A stretch of 64,000 nucleotides of DNA from Allobosea sp. Root381 (GCF_001429395.1 NZ_LMJT01000002.1:62001-126000), one strand, 5' to 3'; positions 43,722 to 53,164 are shown, counted from the stretch's first letter. The notes: generated by a model from the letters alone, not told the origin. Numbers and translations: made by a program.

Positions 43722-44600
43722 ATGGCCGAATTCACCGCCTATCTCATCGCCGGCATCGCCACGGGGGCGATCTATGCGCTCGCCGCGATCGGCTTCACGC
43801 TGGTCTGGCAGACCTCGCAGACGATCAACTTCGCCCAGGGCGAGTTCGTCATGCTGCCGGCGGTGCTGGTGCTGCTGGCGGTGAAGCTGTTCGGCGCGCC
43901 GCTCTGGCTCGGCGCGCTGATCGGGATTTTCGCCTTCATCCTGATATTCGGGGCGGGCTTCAAGCTCGTCGTGGTCGATCCGATGATCAGGCATGGCGTG
44001 CTGCCGCTCGCCATCGCCACCATGGCGCTGTCGATCATCATGAAGGAAGGCGCCAAGGACGGCTTTTCGGCCGAGGCCCAGAACTTCCCCTCCTTCGTGC
44101 CGACATCGACGATCGAGGTCTTCGGCGCCGCGATCTCGCTGCAGCATCTGACGATCATCGCCTGCGCCTTCGCCGTGATCGGGGCGCTGCAATGGTTCGT
44201 CGGCGGAACCCGGCTCGGCCGCCAGATGCAGGCGACGGCACAGAACCCGACGGTCGCGCGCATCCTCGGCATACCCGTAGAGCGCATGGTCTTGCTGACC
44301 TTCGTGATCAATGCGGCGCTCGCCGTGGTCGCCTCGGTGCTGATCTCGCCGATCTATCTGGCGAAGTTCTCGAATGGCGAGGTGATCGGGCTGTTCGCCT
44401 TCATCGCGGCGATCGTCGGCGGCTTCAACCAGGTCCGCGGCGCGCTGGTCGGCGGGCTCGTCGTCGGCGTGATCGACTCGCTGGCGGCGGCCTACATCTC
44501 CAGCTCCTACCGGCTGGCCGTGCCGCTGGTGCTGCTGGTCGTGATCATCCTGCTCAAGCCGGAAGGGCTGATGGGCCGCAAGGAGGAGCGCCGGGTATGA
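43722..44600 (+). CDS. ABC transporter permease, LivH type
   Basis: A 292-residue inner-membrane permease of the LivH family with about eight helices. It begins MAEFTAYLIAGIATGAIYALAAIGF and carries TINFAQGEFVMLPA near residue 35 and the EAA-like loop GRQMQATAQNPTVARILGIP that contacts the ATPases. It ends LLLVVIILLKPEGLMGRKEERRV, the family end. ATG 43722; the frame is open far upstream into the binding-protein gene but that part is not coding. Its stop overlaps the livM-type start (ATGA). Confidence 0.92.
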   Translation: MAEFTAYLIAGIATGAIYALAAIGFTLVWQTSQTINFAQGEFVMLPAVLVLLAVKLFGAPLWLGALIGIFAFILIFGAGFKLVVVDPMIRHGVLPLAIATMALSIIMKEGAKDGFSAEAQNFPSFVPTSTIEVFGAAISLQHLTIIACAFAVIGALQWFVGGTRLGRQMQATAQNPTVARILGIPVERMVLLTFVINAALAVVASVLISPIYLAKFSNGEVIGLFAFIAAIVGGFNQVRGALVGGLVVGVIDSLAAAYISSSYRLAVPLVLLVVIILLKPEGLMGRKEERRV

Positions 44601-45610
44601 GCGCACCTGCGACCACCAACGACCTGTCGCGGCCGCGCGGCCGCGCCCTCCCCGGCCTGATCGACGGAACCCTCGTCACGCTGCTGCTCGGCGCCGCAAT
44701 CCTGTGGTTTGCCCCCGTCGGCATGGGGCGCTACGGCACCTATGTGCTCTCGCTCTGGCTGGTGATGAGCATCGCCGTGATGGGGCTCAACCTGACGCTG
44801 GGCTATGCCGGGCTGAAGTCGCTGGCGCAGGCCGCCTTCATGGGCCTCGGCGCCTATACGACCGCGCTGCTGACGACCAAGCTCGGCGTCTCCTGGTATG
44901 CCGCCTTCGCGCTGTCGGGCCTGCTGACTTTCGCGGTGGGGATCGTGCTCGGCTTCCCGGCGCTCAGGGTCAAGGCGCATTACCTCGCCTTCGTCACGCT
45001 CGCCTTCTCGACGCTGATCTGGCTGATCCTGCGAAACGAGCAGTGGCTCACCGGCGGCGTCTTCGGCATCTCCAACATCAACCGGCCGGACTTCTTCGGC
45101 ATCAAGCTGTTCGGCGCGCTGGAATTCCATCGCTTCGTCGTGGCGGTGACGCTGATCCTCGCCGTCGCGCAATGGTGGCTGATCCGTAGTCCCTGGGGCC
45201 GGGCCTTCACGGCGCTGCGCGAGAACCCGATCCGCGCCGCGAGCCTGGGCATCGATACGCGTGCGTATACGCTGCTCGCCTTCGCCATCGGCTCGGCCTA
45301 TGCGGGGTTTGCGGGGGCGCTCTATGCGCCGCTCGTCGAGTTCATCGACCCCTCGCCCTTCTCGCTGTCGCAGAGCTTCTTCCTGCTGCTGATGGTGGTC
45401 GCGGGCGGGGCCGGCTATCTGCTCGGCCCCTTCGTCGGCGCGCTGCTTGGCGTCGTGCTGCCGGAATGGCTGCGCTTCGCCGGTTCGCTCTACCTGATCA
45501 TCTTCGCCAGCATCGTGCTGCTGCTGCTGATCGCCTGCCCGCAGGGGGTGAGCGGCCTGCTGGAGCGCGGCTGGACGAAGCTGACCGGCCGTCGCGGAGG
45601 CACGCGATGA
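44597..45610 (+). CDS. ABC transporter permease, LivM type
   Basis: A 337-residue partner permease. The family marks are MGLNLTLGYAGLKSLAQAAFMGLGAYTTALL and the coupling loop SPWGRAFTALRENPIRAASLGIDTRAY, with FAGALYAPLVEFIDP after it. ATG 44597 overlaps the upstream stop by ATGA, with AAGGAGGAG about 13 bases upstream in the end of the previous gene. Its own stop overlaps the next start the same way, so translation of the operon is coupled. Confidence 0.92.
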   Translation: MSAPATTNDLSRPRGRALPGLIDGTLVTLLLGAAILWFAPVGMGRYGTYVLSLWLVMSIAVMGLNLTLGYAGLKSLAQAAFMGLGAYTTALLTTKLGVSWYAAFALSGLLTFAVGIVLGFPALRVKAHYLAFVTLAFSTLIWLILRNEQWLTGGVFGISNINRPDFFGIKLFGALEFHRFVVAVTLILAVAQWWLIRSPWGRAFTALRENPIRAASLGIDTRAYTLLAFAIGSAYAGFAGALYAPLVEFIDPSPFSLSQSFFLLLMVVAGGAGYLLGPFVGALLGVVLPEWLRFAGSLYLIIFASIVLLLLIACPQGVSGLLERGWTKLTGRRGGTR

Positions 45611-46350
45611 GCCAGGTTCTCGAAGTCAGCAATCTCCACAAGGCCTTCGGCGGCATCAAGGCGGTCGACGGCGTCTCCTTCTCGGTGAAGGAAGGCGAGA
45701 TCCTCGGGATCATCGGGCCGAATGGCTGCGGCAAGTCGACCCTGTTCAACTGCATCCTCGGCCAGTTGGAGCCGACCGAGGGCGCGGTGAAGCTCGACGG
45801 GCGCGACATCACCAATATGCGTCCCTCGGCGCTGAACCGGCTCGGAGTCAGCCGCACCTTCCAGCTGCTGCAGGTCTTCCCCGAGCTCTCGGTCCGCGAG
45901 AACCTGATCCTCGCCGGCCAGGAGCATCAGGGTTCGATGCTGTCGCGGCTGTTCGGCGCACGCGACGCCGGGCTGACGGACAAGGCCGAGCAGATGATCG
46001 GCTTCTTCAAGCTCGGCCATCTGGCGGATGCCAAGGCCGGCGGGCTCTCCTATGGCCAGCAGAAGCTGCTCGACGCGGCCATGGCCTTCATGGCGGGCCC
46101 GCGCCTCGTCCTGCTCGACGAGCCGGCCGGCGGCGTCAACCTGACCATGCTGGGCGACCTGAAGGAGCGCCTGCGCGCGATCAACGCCGAACAGGGCGCG
46201 ACCTTCGTCGTGATCGAGCACAACATGGATTTCGTGATGAGCCTGTGTTCGCGGGTGATCGTGCTGGCCGAGGGCAAGGTTCTGGCGGAAGGCACGCCGG
46301 CCGAGGTCAGGGCCAACCCGGCCGTGATCGAGGCCTATCTGGGGCATTGA
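45607..46350 (+). CDS. ABC transporter ATP-binding protein, LivG type
   Basis: A 247-residue ATPase. Walker A is GPNGCGKST, the Q-loop lies in SRTFQLLQVFPELSVREN, the ABC signature is GLSYGQQKLLD, and Walker B is LVLLDEPAGGVN; the switch histidine follows in VVIEHNMDFV. The Leu/Gly-Leu-Ser-Tyr-Gly-Gln signature is that of the LivG group. It overlaps livM by ATGA and is followed 10 bp later by the second ATPase. Confidence 0.93.
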   Translation: MSQVLEVSNLHKAFGGIKAVDGVSFSVKEGEILGIIGPNGCGKSTLFNCILGQLEPTEGAVKLDGRDITNMRPSALNRLGVSRTFQLLQVFPELSVRENLILAGQEHQGSMLSRLFGARDAGLTDKAEQMIGFFKLGHLADAKAGGLSYGQQKLLDAAMAFMAGPRLVLLDEPAGGVNLTMLGDLKERLRAINAEQGATFVVIEHNMDFVMSLCSRVIVLAEGKVLAEGTPAEVRANPAVIEAYLGH

Positions 46351-46360
46351 GGGGCATGCG

Positions 46361-47098
46361 ATGACCACTCCCATCCTCGAACTCGACGGCGTGGTCGGCG
46401 GCTATGGCGCCATGACCATCCTGAACGGCACGACCTTCAAGGTGCCGCGCGGCGCCATCACCACGGTGATCGGCCCCAACGGCGCCGGCAAGTCGACCGT
46501 GTTCAAGGCGATCTTCGGCTTGCTCAAGGTGCGTGAGGGCCAGATCAGGCTCGAAGGCGCCGACATCACCAACCGGAGCCAGCGCAAGCTGCTGGAGGCC
46601 GGAATCTGCTACGTGCCGCAGGGCCGCAACATCTTCCCCGAGCTCTCGGTGCGCCACAATATCGAGCTGGGAGCCGTCGCGGCGGGCTCGCACATCACCG
46701 ACATGCCGAAGCGCATCGAGGCGGCGCTCGACCGCTTCCCGGCCCTGCGCGCCAAGGCCAACGCCCAGGCCTCCACCCTGTCGGGCGGGCAGCAGAAGCA
46801 GCTCGAGATCGTGCGCGGGCTCTTGCTCGACCCCAAGCTCGTACTGATCGACGAGCCCTCGATCGGGCTCTCGCCGATGCTGGTGCAGGAGACCTTCGCG
46901 ATCCTGATGGAGCTGCGCGCCAGGGGCGTGACCATCCTGATGATCGAGCAGAACGCTCGCTCGGCCCTGGAGATTTCCGACGAAGGGCTCGTGCTCGAAC
47001 TGGGGCAGACCCGGATGCAGGGGCCGGCGGCCGAGATCCTGGCCGATCCGCGCGTCGCCCAGCTCTTCCTCGGCGGCGCGATGACGGAGGCGGCGTGA
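46361..47098 (+). CDS. ABC transporter ATP-binding protein, LivF type
   Basis: A 245-residue second ATPase of the heterodimer. Walker A GPNGAGKST, family motif GICYVPQGRNIFPELSVRHN, signature TLSGGQQKQLEI, Walker B LVLIDEPSIGLSP, then MIEQNARSALEISD. It completes the five-component importer; the order binding protein-H-M-G-F is standard. A palindromic repeat follows before the oxidoreductase gene. Confidence 0.93.
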   Translation: MTTPILELDGVVGGYGAMTILNGTTFKVPRGAITTVIGPNGAGKSTVFKAIFGLLKVREGQIRLEGADITNRSQRKLLEAGICYVPQGRNIFPELSVRHNIELGAVAAGSHITDMPKRIEAALDRFPALRAKANAQASTLSGGQQKQLEIVRGLLLDPKLVLIDEPSIGLSPMLVQETFAILMELRARGVTILMIEQNARSALEISDEGLVLELGQTRMQGPAAEILADPRVAQLFLGGAMTEAA

Positions 47099-47111
47099 CG
47101 GTTTGGCCCGC

Positions 47112-47206
47112 CCGTCATGCTCGGCCTCGTGCCAAGCATCGACGTCTTGAACACGACGCTCGACCAGCGAAGGCGTGGATGGTCGGGCCAAGCCCGGCCA
47201 TGACGG
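47112..47206. repeat. CCGTCATG...CATGACGG intergenic repeat
   Basis: Arms CCGTCATG (47112-47119) and CATGACGG (47199-47206) with partial inner pairing (GCTCGGCC and GGCCAAGC-like text). The layout matches a common Rhizobiales intergenic palindrome of about 95 bp. It lies between the LivF-type ATPase and the oxidoreductase. Confidence 0.65.
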
Positions 47207-47240
47207 ACAGCCGGCGGCAGCAATCAGTGAGGACTACCCG

Positions 47241-48284
47241 ATGACCGCTCCCCTCAAGATCGCCCTCGTCGGCGCCGGCCTGATCGGCCGCGTGCATCTG
47301 GAGCGGCTCGATGCCTCGCAGGATTGCGACTGCGCCGCGATCTGCGACCCGACGGATGCCGCAAAGGCGCTCGCCGCCGAGCGCGACCTGCCCTGGTTCG
47401 CCTCGATCGGCGAGATGCTGGCGGCAATGAAGCCGGACGGCGCGATCATCGCTACGCCAAACGCACTGCATGTGCCGGGAGCGATCCAATGCCTCGAAGC
47501 CGGCATCCCGGTGCTGATCGAGAAACCACTGGCCGAGAGCGTCGCGGCGGCGCAGCGCCTGGTCGAGGCGCAGGCGCGCACCGGGATCCCCGTGCTCGGC
47601 GGCCATCACCGCCGCCACAACCCGATCGTCAAGGCGGCGCGGAAGGTCGTGCAGGAGGGCCGGCTGGGGCGCCTCGTCGCCGTCAACTCGCTGTTCCTGA
47701 TCCGCAAGCCGGACGACTATTTCGACGTCGCCTGGCGGCGCGAGGCCGGCGGGGGGCCGGTGCTGATCAACCTGATCCACGACATCGACAATCTCCGCTT
47801 CATCTGCGGCGAGATCGAGAGCGTGCAGGCGATGACCTCGAACGCGACACGCGGCTTCGCCGTCGAGGACACCGCCGCGCTGATCTTCCGCTTCGCCAAT
47901 GGCGCGCTCGGCACGGCCACCGTCTCGGACACGACGCCGACACCCTGGAGCTGGGAGCTCTCCTCCGGCGAGAACAAGGCCTATCCGCAGCGCGACGGCC
48001 ATTGCTACCTGATCGCCGGCAGCGAGGGCTCGCTCTCCCTGCCCGCGCTCGAACGCTGGCATTACGAGGGCCGGCAAGGCTGGTGGGAGCCGCTGCTGCG
48101 GGAGAGCCTCGCCATCGAACCGCTCGAACCGCTGGCCGAGCAGATCCGCCATTTCTGCGCCGTGATCCGCGGCACGGAGGCCCCGATCACCGATGCGGCG
48201 GACGCGGCGCGCACGCTCGCGGTGGTCGAGGCGGTGGGCGAAGCGGCACGGCTGGGCCGGCCGGTTGGCGTTACGACCGGCTGA
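47241..48284 (+). CDS. Gfo/Idh/MocA family NAD(P)-dependent oxidoreductase
   Basis: A 347-residue dehydrogenase. The Rossmann motif is ALVGAGLIGRVHLERL, followed by the family lysine in VLIEKPLAES (the E-K-P motif) and the C-terminal beta-sheet domain with ALIFRFANGALGTATVSDT. Such enzymes act on sugars, inositols or related compounds; the substrate is not deducible. ATG 47241 has GAGGA 7 bases upstream. Position directly after the ABC importer suggests that it may act on an imported compound, which is inference. Confidence 0.87.
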   Translation: MTAPLKIALVGAGLIGRVHLERLDASQDCDCAAICDPTDAAKALAAERDLPWFASIGEMLAAMKPDGAIIATPNALHVPGAIQCLEAGIPVLIEKPLAESVAAAQRLVEAQARTGIPVLGGHHRRHNPIVKAARKVVQEGRLGRLVAVNSLFLIRKPDDYFDVAWRREAGGGPVLINLIHDIDNLRFICGEIESVQAMTSNATRGFAVEDTAALIFRFANGALGTATVSDTTPTPWSWELSSGENKAYPQRDGHCYLIAGSEGSLSLPALERWHYEGRQGWWEPLLRESLAIEPLEPLAEQIRHFCAVIRGTEAPITDAADAARTLAVVEAVGEAARLGRPVGVTTG

Positions 48285-48308
48285 TCAGCTCGACCGCCCG
48301 CGGCGGAT

Positions 48309-49472
48309 CTAGGGTGCGCGCTGGGGCGGCTTCTGCTCGGTCGCGCAGGCCTGCGCCGCCTTGTGCGCCTTGACGATACGCTCCTCGAAGGCCCTCAACA
48401 GGTCCTTGTCGAGCTTGCCGCCCATCTGCACGAGAATGTCGAAGGCGGCTTCGGGCGCCATCGGGGCCTTGTAGCTGCGCCGCTCGATCAGGGCGGCATA
48501 GATGTCGCAGATCGTGATGATCCGCACGATGTCGGGGATCTCGGCGCCGCTCAGCCCGTCGGGATAGCCCGTGCCGTCGAGATATTCGTGGTGGGAGCGG
48601 ACGGCGGTGAGCACCACCGGCGCGAACCCGCCCTGGGCCAGAAGCATGGCGTGGCCGATCTCGGGATGGGTCCGCACCATCGCCTGTTCGGCCTCGTCGA
48701 GCGGGCCGGGCTTGTGCAGCACCTCCAGGGGAATCCGGGCCTTGCCGATATCGTGCAGCACCGCGGCGCGCGTCACCAGCTCGCGGTCCGCCGCCGAGAA
48801 GCCGAGCCTGTGCGCGAAGCTCGCGGCGAGGCCTGCGACCAGCATGCAGTGCTGGTAGGTGAGATCGTCGTAGTTCCAGACGATCTGGAGCAGATCACCG
48901 AGATTGCCCGCCCCGGCCACCTCGTCGATCGACCGGACCGAGGCATCGACCGCTCCCCGCGTGACGGGCTTCCCCGCCGATGCAGCGCCCAGCATGTCAG
49001 CGAGAGACGCGGCCGCGACCGTAAGCTGGCTGCGGGTGAAGGCGGCCGCATCGCTGGCGGCCTCGCCACCCTCGCCTTCCTGCAGCAGCCGGGTGATCGT
49101 CTTCGCGAGCAGCGACGGCGGGACGTCGGCCGGCAAGACCTCGGTCGCGCCGACGGCCTGGGCCTGGATGGCGGAGCGCAGGGTGGTGTCCCGCAGCAGG
49201 CAGAGAAAGGGCGTGCCGCGCGGCCGGTGGCGGGCGAGAGCCGCCCGAATGGTTTCGACCGCCTGCCCGTTCCCGATGTCGGCGTCGCTCACGACGATCC
49301 TGGGCCTTGTTGCGCTTCCGTCTCCGCTCCCCTGCCCGCCAAGCCGGACGACGGCGCAGGGACCCAACAGCGTCAGGCCCCGCGCAATGTCCCGGCTTTG
49401 GTCCGAGCGATCGGTGATAAGAAGCATTCCAACACGTGTCCGCGGCACGCCATCATCGCATGAAGGCGCCAT
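48309..49472 (-). CDS. HD-GYP domain protein with degenerate receiver-like N-terminus
   Basis: 387 residues from ATG 49472 (start uncertain; ATG 49427 is possible). The N-terminal 125 residues look like a receiver fold (LLITDRSDQSRDIARGLTLLG, RIVVSDADIG, then GATEVLPADVPPSLLAKTI) but lack the normal acidic pair. The C-terminal HD-GYP domain has HDIGKARIP, THPEIGHAML and HHEYLDGTGYPDGLSG, complete for cyclic-di-GMP hydrolysis. Such proteins often degrade c-di-GMP and affect motility or biofilm. The signal and target are unknown. Confidence 0.82.
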   Translation of the reverse strand: MAPSCDDGVPRTRVGMLLITDRSDQSRDIARGLTLLGPCAVVRLGGQGSGDGSATRPRIVVSDADIGNGQAVETIRAALARHRPRGTPFLCLLRDTTLRSAIQAQAVGATEVLPADVPPSLLAKTITRLLQEGEGGEAASDAAAFTRSQLTVAAASLADMLGAASAGKPVTRGAVDASVRSIDEVAGAGNLGDLLQIVWNYDDLTYQHCMLVAGLAASFAHRLGFSAADRELVTRAAVLHDIGKARIPLEVLHKPGPLDEAEQAMVRTHPEIGHAMLLAQGGFAPVVLTAVRSHHEYLDGTGYPDGLSGAEIPDIVRIITICDIYAALIERRSYKAPMAPEAAFDILVQMGGKLDKDLLRAFEERIVKAHKAAQACATEQKPPQRAP

Positions 49473-49545
49473 GGGGCACAGCAATTATGAATGAAATACC
49501 TATCGCGGCGCAGCAAAGCGACCAAATGGAACTATTCGGCAGCGA

Positions 49546-50283
49546 TCACGGAGCGATCTCGACTACGACGTTGACGCTGGTGCCGTAGTTGTTCTCGCCG
49601 CGCTCGACCGGCACATAGCTGTCGGCAGCGGCCGCCCGCATCACCTTACCGAGCGGCATCGGGCCAGAGCGCGTCGGCCGCTCCTCGATGGCGAGGATGC
49701 GCCCGAGCTTGACACCCGCAGCCTCGGCCAGCGTGCGCGCCCGCTCCAGCGCGTCGGCCACGGCACGCTTGCGCGCCTCGGCAAGGCCAGGCTTGAGATC
49801 GTCGTTGACGAAGGTGATGTCGCCGCCCTGGTTGACGCCGAGGCTCACCGTCTTGTCGAGGATGGCGCCGACGGTGGAGAGATCCCGGATGCGCACCGTC
49901 AGGGAATTGCTGGCCGCGTAGCCGCTGATCTTCGGCGCCTGGGGCTTCGCCTGCGGGCCGGGCTGGGTATAGCGCGGCTGAATGTTCAGGCCCGAGGTCT
50001 GCAGGTCGCGCTCGGCAATGCCGGCTTCCTTAAGTGCCGCCAGCACCTGCTTCATCGCAGCGCTGCCGACGCTCACCGCCTCGCGCGCCGTCTCGGCCTC
50101 GCGCAGCACCGAGAGATTGAGGATCGCCATGTCCGGGGCGAGGCTGACCTCACCCTCCCCGGTGACGCTGATGCGCGGCGTCGGCTCGGCCCGGCCCTGC
50201 TGCGCCATGGCGGGGACCGACAGCGCCGCAGCGGCGCAGATGAGCGCCGATCCGAGGAACATGGGGGTTAGGCTTTTCGACAT
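49546..50283 (-). CDS. SIMPL domain-containing protein (DUF541), exported
   Basis: A 245-residue precursor with a signal peptide (MFLGSALICAAAALSVPAMA-QQ). The mature part is a SIMPL/DUF541 domain: ISVTGEGEVSLAPDMAILNLSV, LQTSGLNIQPRY, SLTVRIRDLSTVGAILDKTV and RKRAVADALERARTLAEAAGV. Family members are periplasmic or surface oligomers of unclear role, some linked to oxidative stress. ATG 50283 has AGGAT 6 bases upstream. Confidence 0.87.
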   Translation of the reverse strand: MSKSLTPMFLGSALICAAAALSVPAMAQQGRAEPTPRISVTGEGEVSLAPDMAILNLSVLREAETAREAVSVGSAAMKQVLAALKEAGIAERDLQTSGLNIQPRYTQPGPQAKPQAPKISGYAASNSLTVRIRDLSTVGAILDKTVSLGVNQGGDITFVNDDLKPGLAEARKRAVADALERARTLAEAAGVKLGRILAIEERPTRSGPMPLGKVMRAAAADSYVPVERGENNYGTSVNVVVEIAP

Positions 50284-50410
50284 CGAACGATCCTGTTGCT
50301 CTCGGCCTTTAGAGGCGAAGCGAGACAAGCAGGGCCATCATGTCGAAATTATTGCCGGGCGACGGCCTCTAGCCTCGCCCGGCCCTGCGGTGAAGCGCCG
50401 CGCCATCGCG

Positions 50411-52096
50411 TCATTCCTCGACCAGCCGCCTCGCGATGACCTGCGCCTGGATCTCGGCTGCCCCCTCGAAGATGTTCAGGATGCGGGCGTCGCAGAGCAC
50501 GCGGCTGATGGCATATTCCAGCGCAAAGCCATTGCCGCCATGGATTTGCAGGGCGTTGTCGGCGGCGGCCCAGGCGACGCGGGCGCCGAGCAGCTTGGCC
50601 ATGCCAGCCTCGAGATCGCAGCGGCGCCCGGCATCCTTTTCGCGCGCAGCGAAATAGGTGAGCTGGCGGGCGATCAGGATCTCGGCCGCCATCATCGCGA
50701 GCTTGTCGGCGACGCGCGGGAAGGCGATCAGCTTCTTGCCGAACTGGACGCGCTCCTTGGCGTAGCGCAGGCCGAGGTCGAAGGCCGATTGCGCGACGCC
50801 GACGGCGCGCGCCGCAGTCTGGATGCGGGCCGCCTCGAAGGTTTGCATCAGCTGCTTGAAGCCCTGCCCCTCGACGCCGCCGAGCAGGTTTTCGGCCTTG
50901 ACCGCGAAGCTGTCGAAAGCGAGCTCGTATTCCTTCATGCCGCGATAGCCGAGCACCTCGATCTCGCCGCCGGTAAGGCCCTCGACCGGAAAGGGATCGG
51001 CATCGGTTCCGCGCGGCTTCTCGGCGATCAGCATCGAGAGCCCGCGATAGCCGGCGGCGTCCGGGTCGGTGCGAACCAGGAGCGTCATGATGTCGGCGCG
51101 GACGGGATGGGTGATCCAGGTCTTGTTGCCGGAAACCTTCCAGACAGCGGCATCCCCCTCGCCTTCCCTGACGGCGCGGGTGCGCAGGCTGGCGAGGTCC
51201 GAGCCGGTGTTGGGCTCGGTGAAGACCGCGGTGGGCAGGATCTCGCCCGAGGCGATCTTCGGCAGCCATTTCGCCTGCTGCTCCGGCGTGCCGCCGCAGA
51301 GGATCAGCTCGGCCGCGATCTCGGAGCGCGTGCCGAGCGAGCCGACGCCGATATAGCCGCGCGACAGCTCCTCCGAGACGACGCACATCGAGACCTTGGA
51401 CAGGCCCATGCCGCCGAACTCCTCGGGGATGGTCAGGCCGAAGACGCCGAGTTCGGCCATCTTCTCGACCACCGCGATCGGGATGTAGTCGTTCTTCAGG
51501 TGCCACTCATGCGCGTGGGGAGCGACCTCGGCCGCGCAGAAGCGGCGCATCTCGGAGCGGATCGCTTCAAGGGTCTCGTCGAGACCGGGATCACCGACGC
51601 CGGCGGCGCCGTCATCCTGGCTGAACAGCGAAACCAGGCGGGCGCGGTTCTCCGGCGTGTTGCCATCCGCGATCAGCGCATCAGCGGCCGGCGTCCGCGC
51701 CGCGGCGATGGCCTTCGCCGGCAGGCCGAGCGCCGCCAGCCGGACGATTTCGCCCTGGCTCATCGGAATGCCGCCGAGAATCTGCGCGGCATATTCGCCT
51801 GCGCCGATCCTGATCGCGTAATCCTCGACCGCACCGTAACGGTCCTCCGCCGCGAGGCGCTCGCCATAGGCCTTGAGCTCGCGCAGCGCCATGACATAGG
51901 TCGCGAGCCAGGACAGGCCGTGGGCGGCGTGCTGCTCGGCCTCAAGCAGCGCAGCCGAAATCCTGCCGTCGGCCGTAACCTTGGCGCGGACCGCAGCGAT
52001 CGCCTCCTGCAGCAGAGTCTCGAAGCCGGGCAGCGCCGCCGCGATCAGATCAATGGCATTGGCGGGGGCATGCGAGGCGGCGGCGTTGGCGCTCAT
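50411..52096 (-). CDS. mcd: (2S)-methylsuccinyl-CoA dehydrogenase (long acyl-CoA dehydrogenase)
   Basis: A 561-residue FAD acyl-CoA dehydrogenase. Ordinary members are about 380-400 residues; this one has an N-terminal helical extension of roughly 160, as in the methylsuccinyl-CoA dehydrogenase of the ethylmalonyl-CoA pathway, which oxidises methylsuccinyl-CoA to mesaconyl-CoA. Core motifs are VFGLTIPEEFGGMGLS, AVFTEPNTGSDLA, and GGNGFALEYAISRVLCDARILNIFEGAAEIQ. ATG 52096 has GGGAGAG upstream. The same-strand ccr gene (54029) supports the pathway call. A palindrome lies 15 bp upstream of the start. Confidence 0.85.
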   Translation of the reverse strand: MSANAAASHAPANAIDLIAAALPGFETLLQEAIAAVRAKVTADGRISAALLEAEQHAAHGLSWLATYVMALRELKAYGERLAAEDRYGAVEDYAIRIGAGEYAAQILGGIPMSQGEIVRLAALGLPAKAIAAARTPAADALIADGNTPENRARLVSLFSQDDGAAGVGDPGLDETLEAIRSEMRRFCAAEVAPHAHEWHLKNDYIPIAVVEKMAELGVFGLTIPEEFGGMGLSKVSMCVVSEELSRGYIGVGSLGTRSEIAAELILCGGTPEQQAKWLPKIASGEILPTAVFTEPNTGSDLASLRTRAVREGEGDAAVWKVSGNKTWITHPVRADIMTLLVRTDPDAAGYRGLSMLIAEKPRGTDADPFPVEGLTGGEIEVLGYRGMKEYELAFDSFAVKAENLLGGVEGQGFKQLMQTFEAARIQTAARAVGVAQSAFDLGLRYAKERVQFGKKLIAFPRVADKLAMMAAEILIARQLTYFAAREKDAGRRCDLEAGMAKLLGARVAWAAADNALQIHGGNGFALEYAISRVLCDARILNIFEGAAEIQAQVIARRLVEE

Positions 52097-52110
52097 GAAA
52101 ATCTCTCCCT

Positions 52111-52125
52111 TGCTGCGACGCAGCA
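52111..52125 (-). promoter_or_regulatory. Perfect palindrome just upstream of mcd
   Basis: TGCTGCG-A-CGCAGCA, 7-bp arms around one base, 15 bp before the mcd start codon. It could be an operator; TGCTGCG also occurs in the palindromic region upstream of ccr. With high GC content a chance match is possible. Confidence 0.4.
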
Positions 52126-52176
52126 TAGGCTGAAGGGCGGAGAGACGAAAACCCGGCTTTCGACGGAGTTCGCGCG

Positions 52177-53061
52177 CTACTTCCGGCTGGCCAGAGCGAC
52201 GCCGGCGACGGTCAGCGCCATGCCGGCGATCTGGATCGGCGACAGGGTCTCGCCGAAGAGGAACCAGGCCTCGAGCGCCACCAGCGCCGGCACGAGATAG
52301 AGGAAGGTCGCGATGCGCGAGACCTCGCCCCGGCGCAGCATCAGCAGATAAAGCCCGATGCCGCCCAGCGAGAGCGCCAGCACCGACCAGGCCAGCACGA
52401 GTGCCATGGTCAGGTTCCACTCGATGCGCATCGGCTCGAGCATGAAGGCGAGCGGGACCGTGAACAGGAAGGCGGCGAGGTACTGGACGGTGGTGACGGT
52501 CCGCAGGTCGCCCGAGACGATGCGGGCCTTCTGGTAGAAGGAACCGGCGGTGACGGCGAACATGCCGACGACATTGATCGCTACCGGCAGCAGGATGCCC
52601 CAGAGCGCCACGGGGTCGACACCGACCAGCTTGGGTTCGAGCACCAGCCCGATGCCGAGGAAACCACAGAGGATGCCGGCCCAGCGGATCGGCGAGATGC
52701 GCTCGCCGACGAGGGCCGGCGCCAGCATGGCGGTGAGGATCGGCTGCAAGCCCGCGATCAGCCCGGAGATGCCGGCCGGCAGGCCGTGACGCACTGCCCA
52801 CCAGACACCGCAGAGATAGATGCCGTGGAGCAGGATGCCGGCGACGATGCAGTCGAGCCAGGCGCGTGGCGTCGCCGGCCAGGGCGCCTTCACGGCAACG
52901 GAGAACGCGGCGAGCAGCAGGCCCGCGCTTGCGAAGCGGACGCTGAGGAATGTCAGCGGATCCGCGTACTGTGCCGAATAGCCCGCGACGATCCAGCCCG
53001 ACGACCAGAGGAAGGTGAAGATCAGCGGGATGGCGCGCAGGAACAGGGGTGAGGACAGCAT
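52177..53061 (-). CDS. EamA/DMT family transporter
   Basis: A 294-residue inner-membrane protein with ten predicted helices in two EamA halves (FTFLWSSGWIVAGYSAQYADPL opening the first; IGLYLLMLRRGEVSRIATFLYLVPA and ALEAWFLFGETLSPIQIAGM in the second). DMT exporters move amino acids, nucleotides or other metabolites; the substrate is unknown. ATG 53061 removes a non-hydrophobic leader seen if a further upstream start is used. It sits between gst and mcd on the minus strand. Confidence 0.87.
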   Translation of the reverse strand: MLSSPLFLRAIPLIFTFLWSSGWIVAGYSAQYADPLTFLSVRFASAGLLLAAFSVAVKAPWPATPRAWLDCIVAGILLHGIYLCGVWWAVRHGLPAGISGLIAGLQPILTAMLAPALVGERISPIRWAGILCGFLGIGLVLEPKLVGVDPVALWGILLPVAINVVGMFAVTAGSFYQKARIVSGDLRTVTTVQYLAAFLFTVPLAFMLEPMRIEWNLTMALVLAWSVLALSLGGIGLYLLMLRRGEVSRIATFLYLVPALVALEAWFLFGETLSPIQIAGMALTVAGVALASRK

Positions 53062-53164
53062 GGAAACGGCTTTCGGGGCCAGATTGCTTAGGCCCGAGGG
53101 AGCCGGATGTCGCCCCACGCCGACGCCGCGGCGTCATGCTTGCGCCGGGTCAAACGCTCGCAAT

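Noticed and set aside
52097..53137. Upstream extension of the mcd frame to a 908-residue protein
   Set aside because: The extension reads across the EamA transporter in another frame. ATG 52096 with GGGAGAG gives the expected methylsuccinyl-CoA dehydrogenase length.
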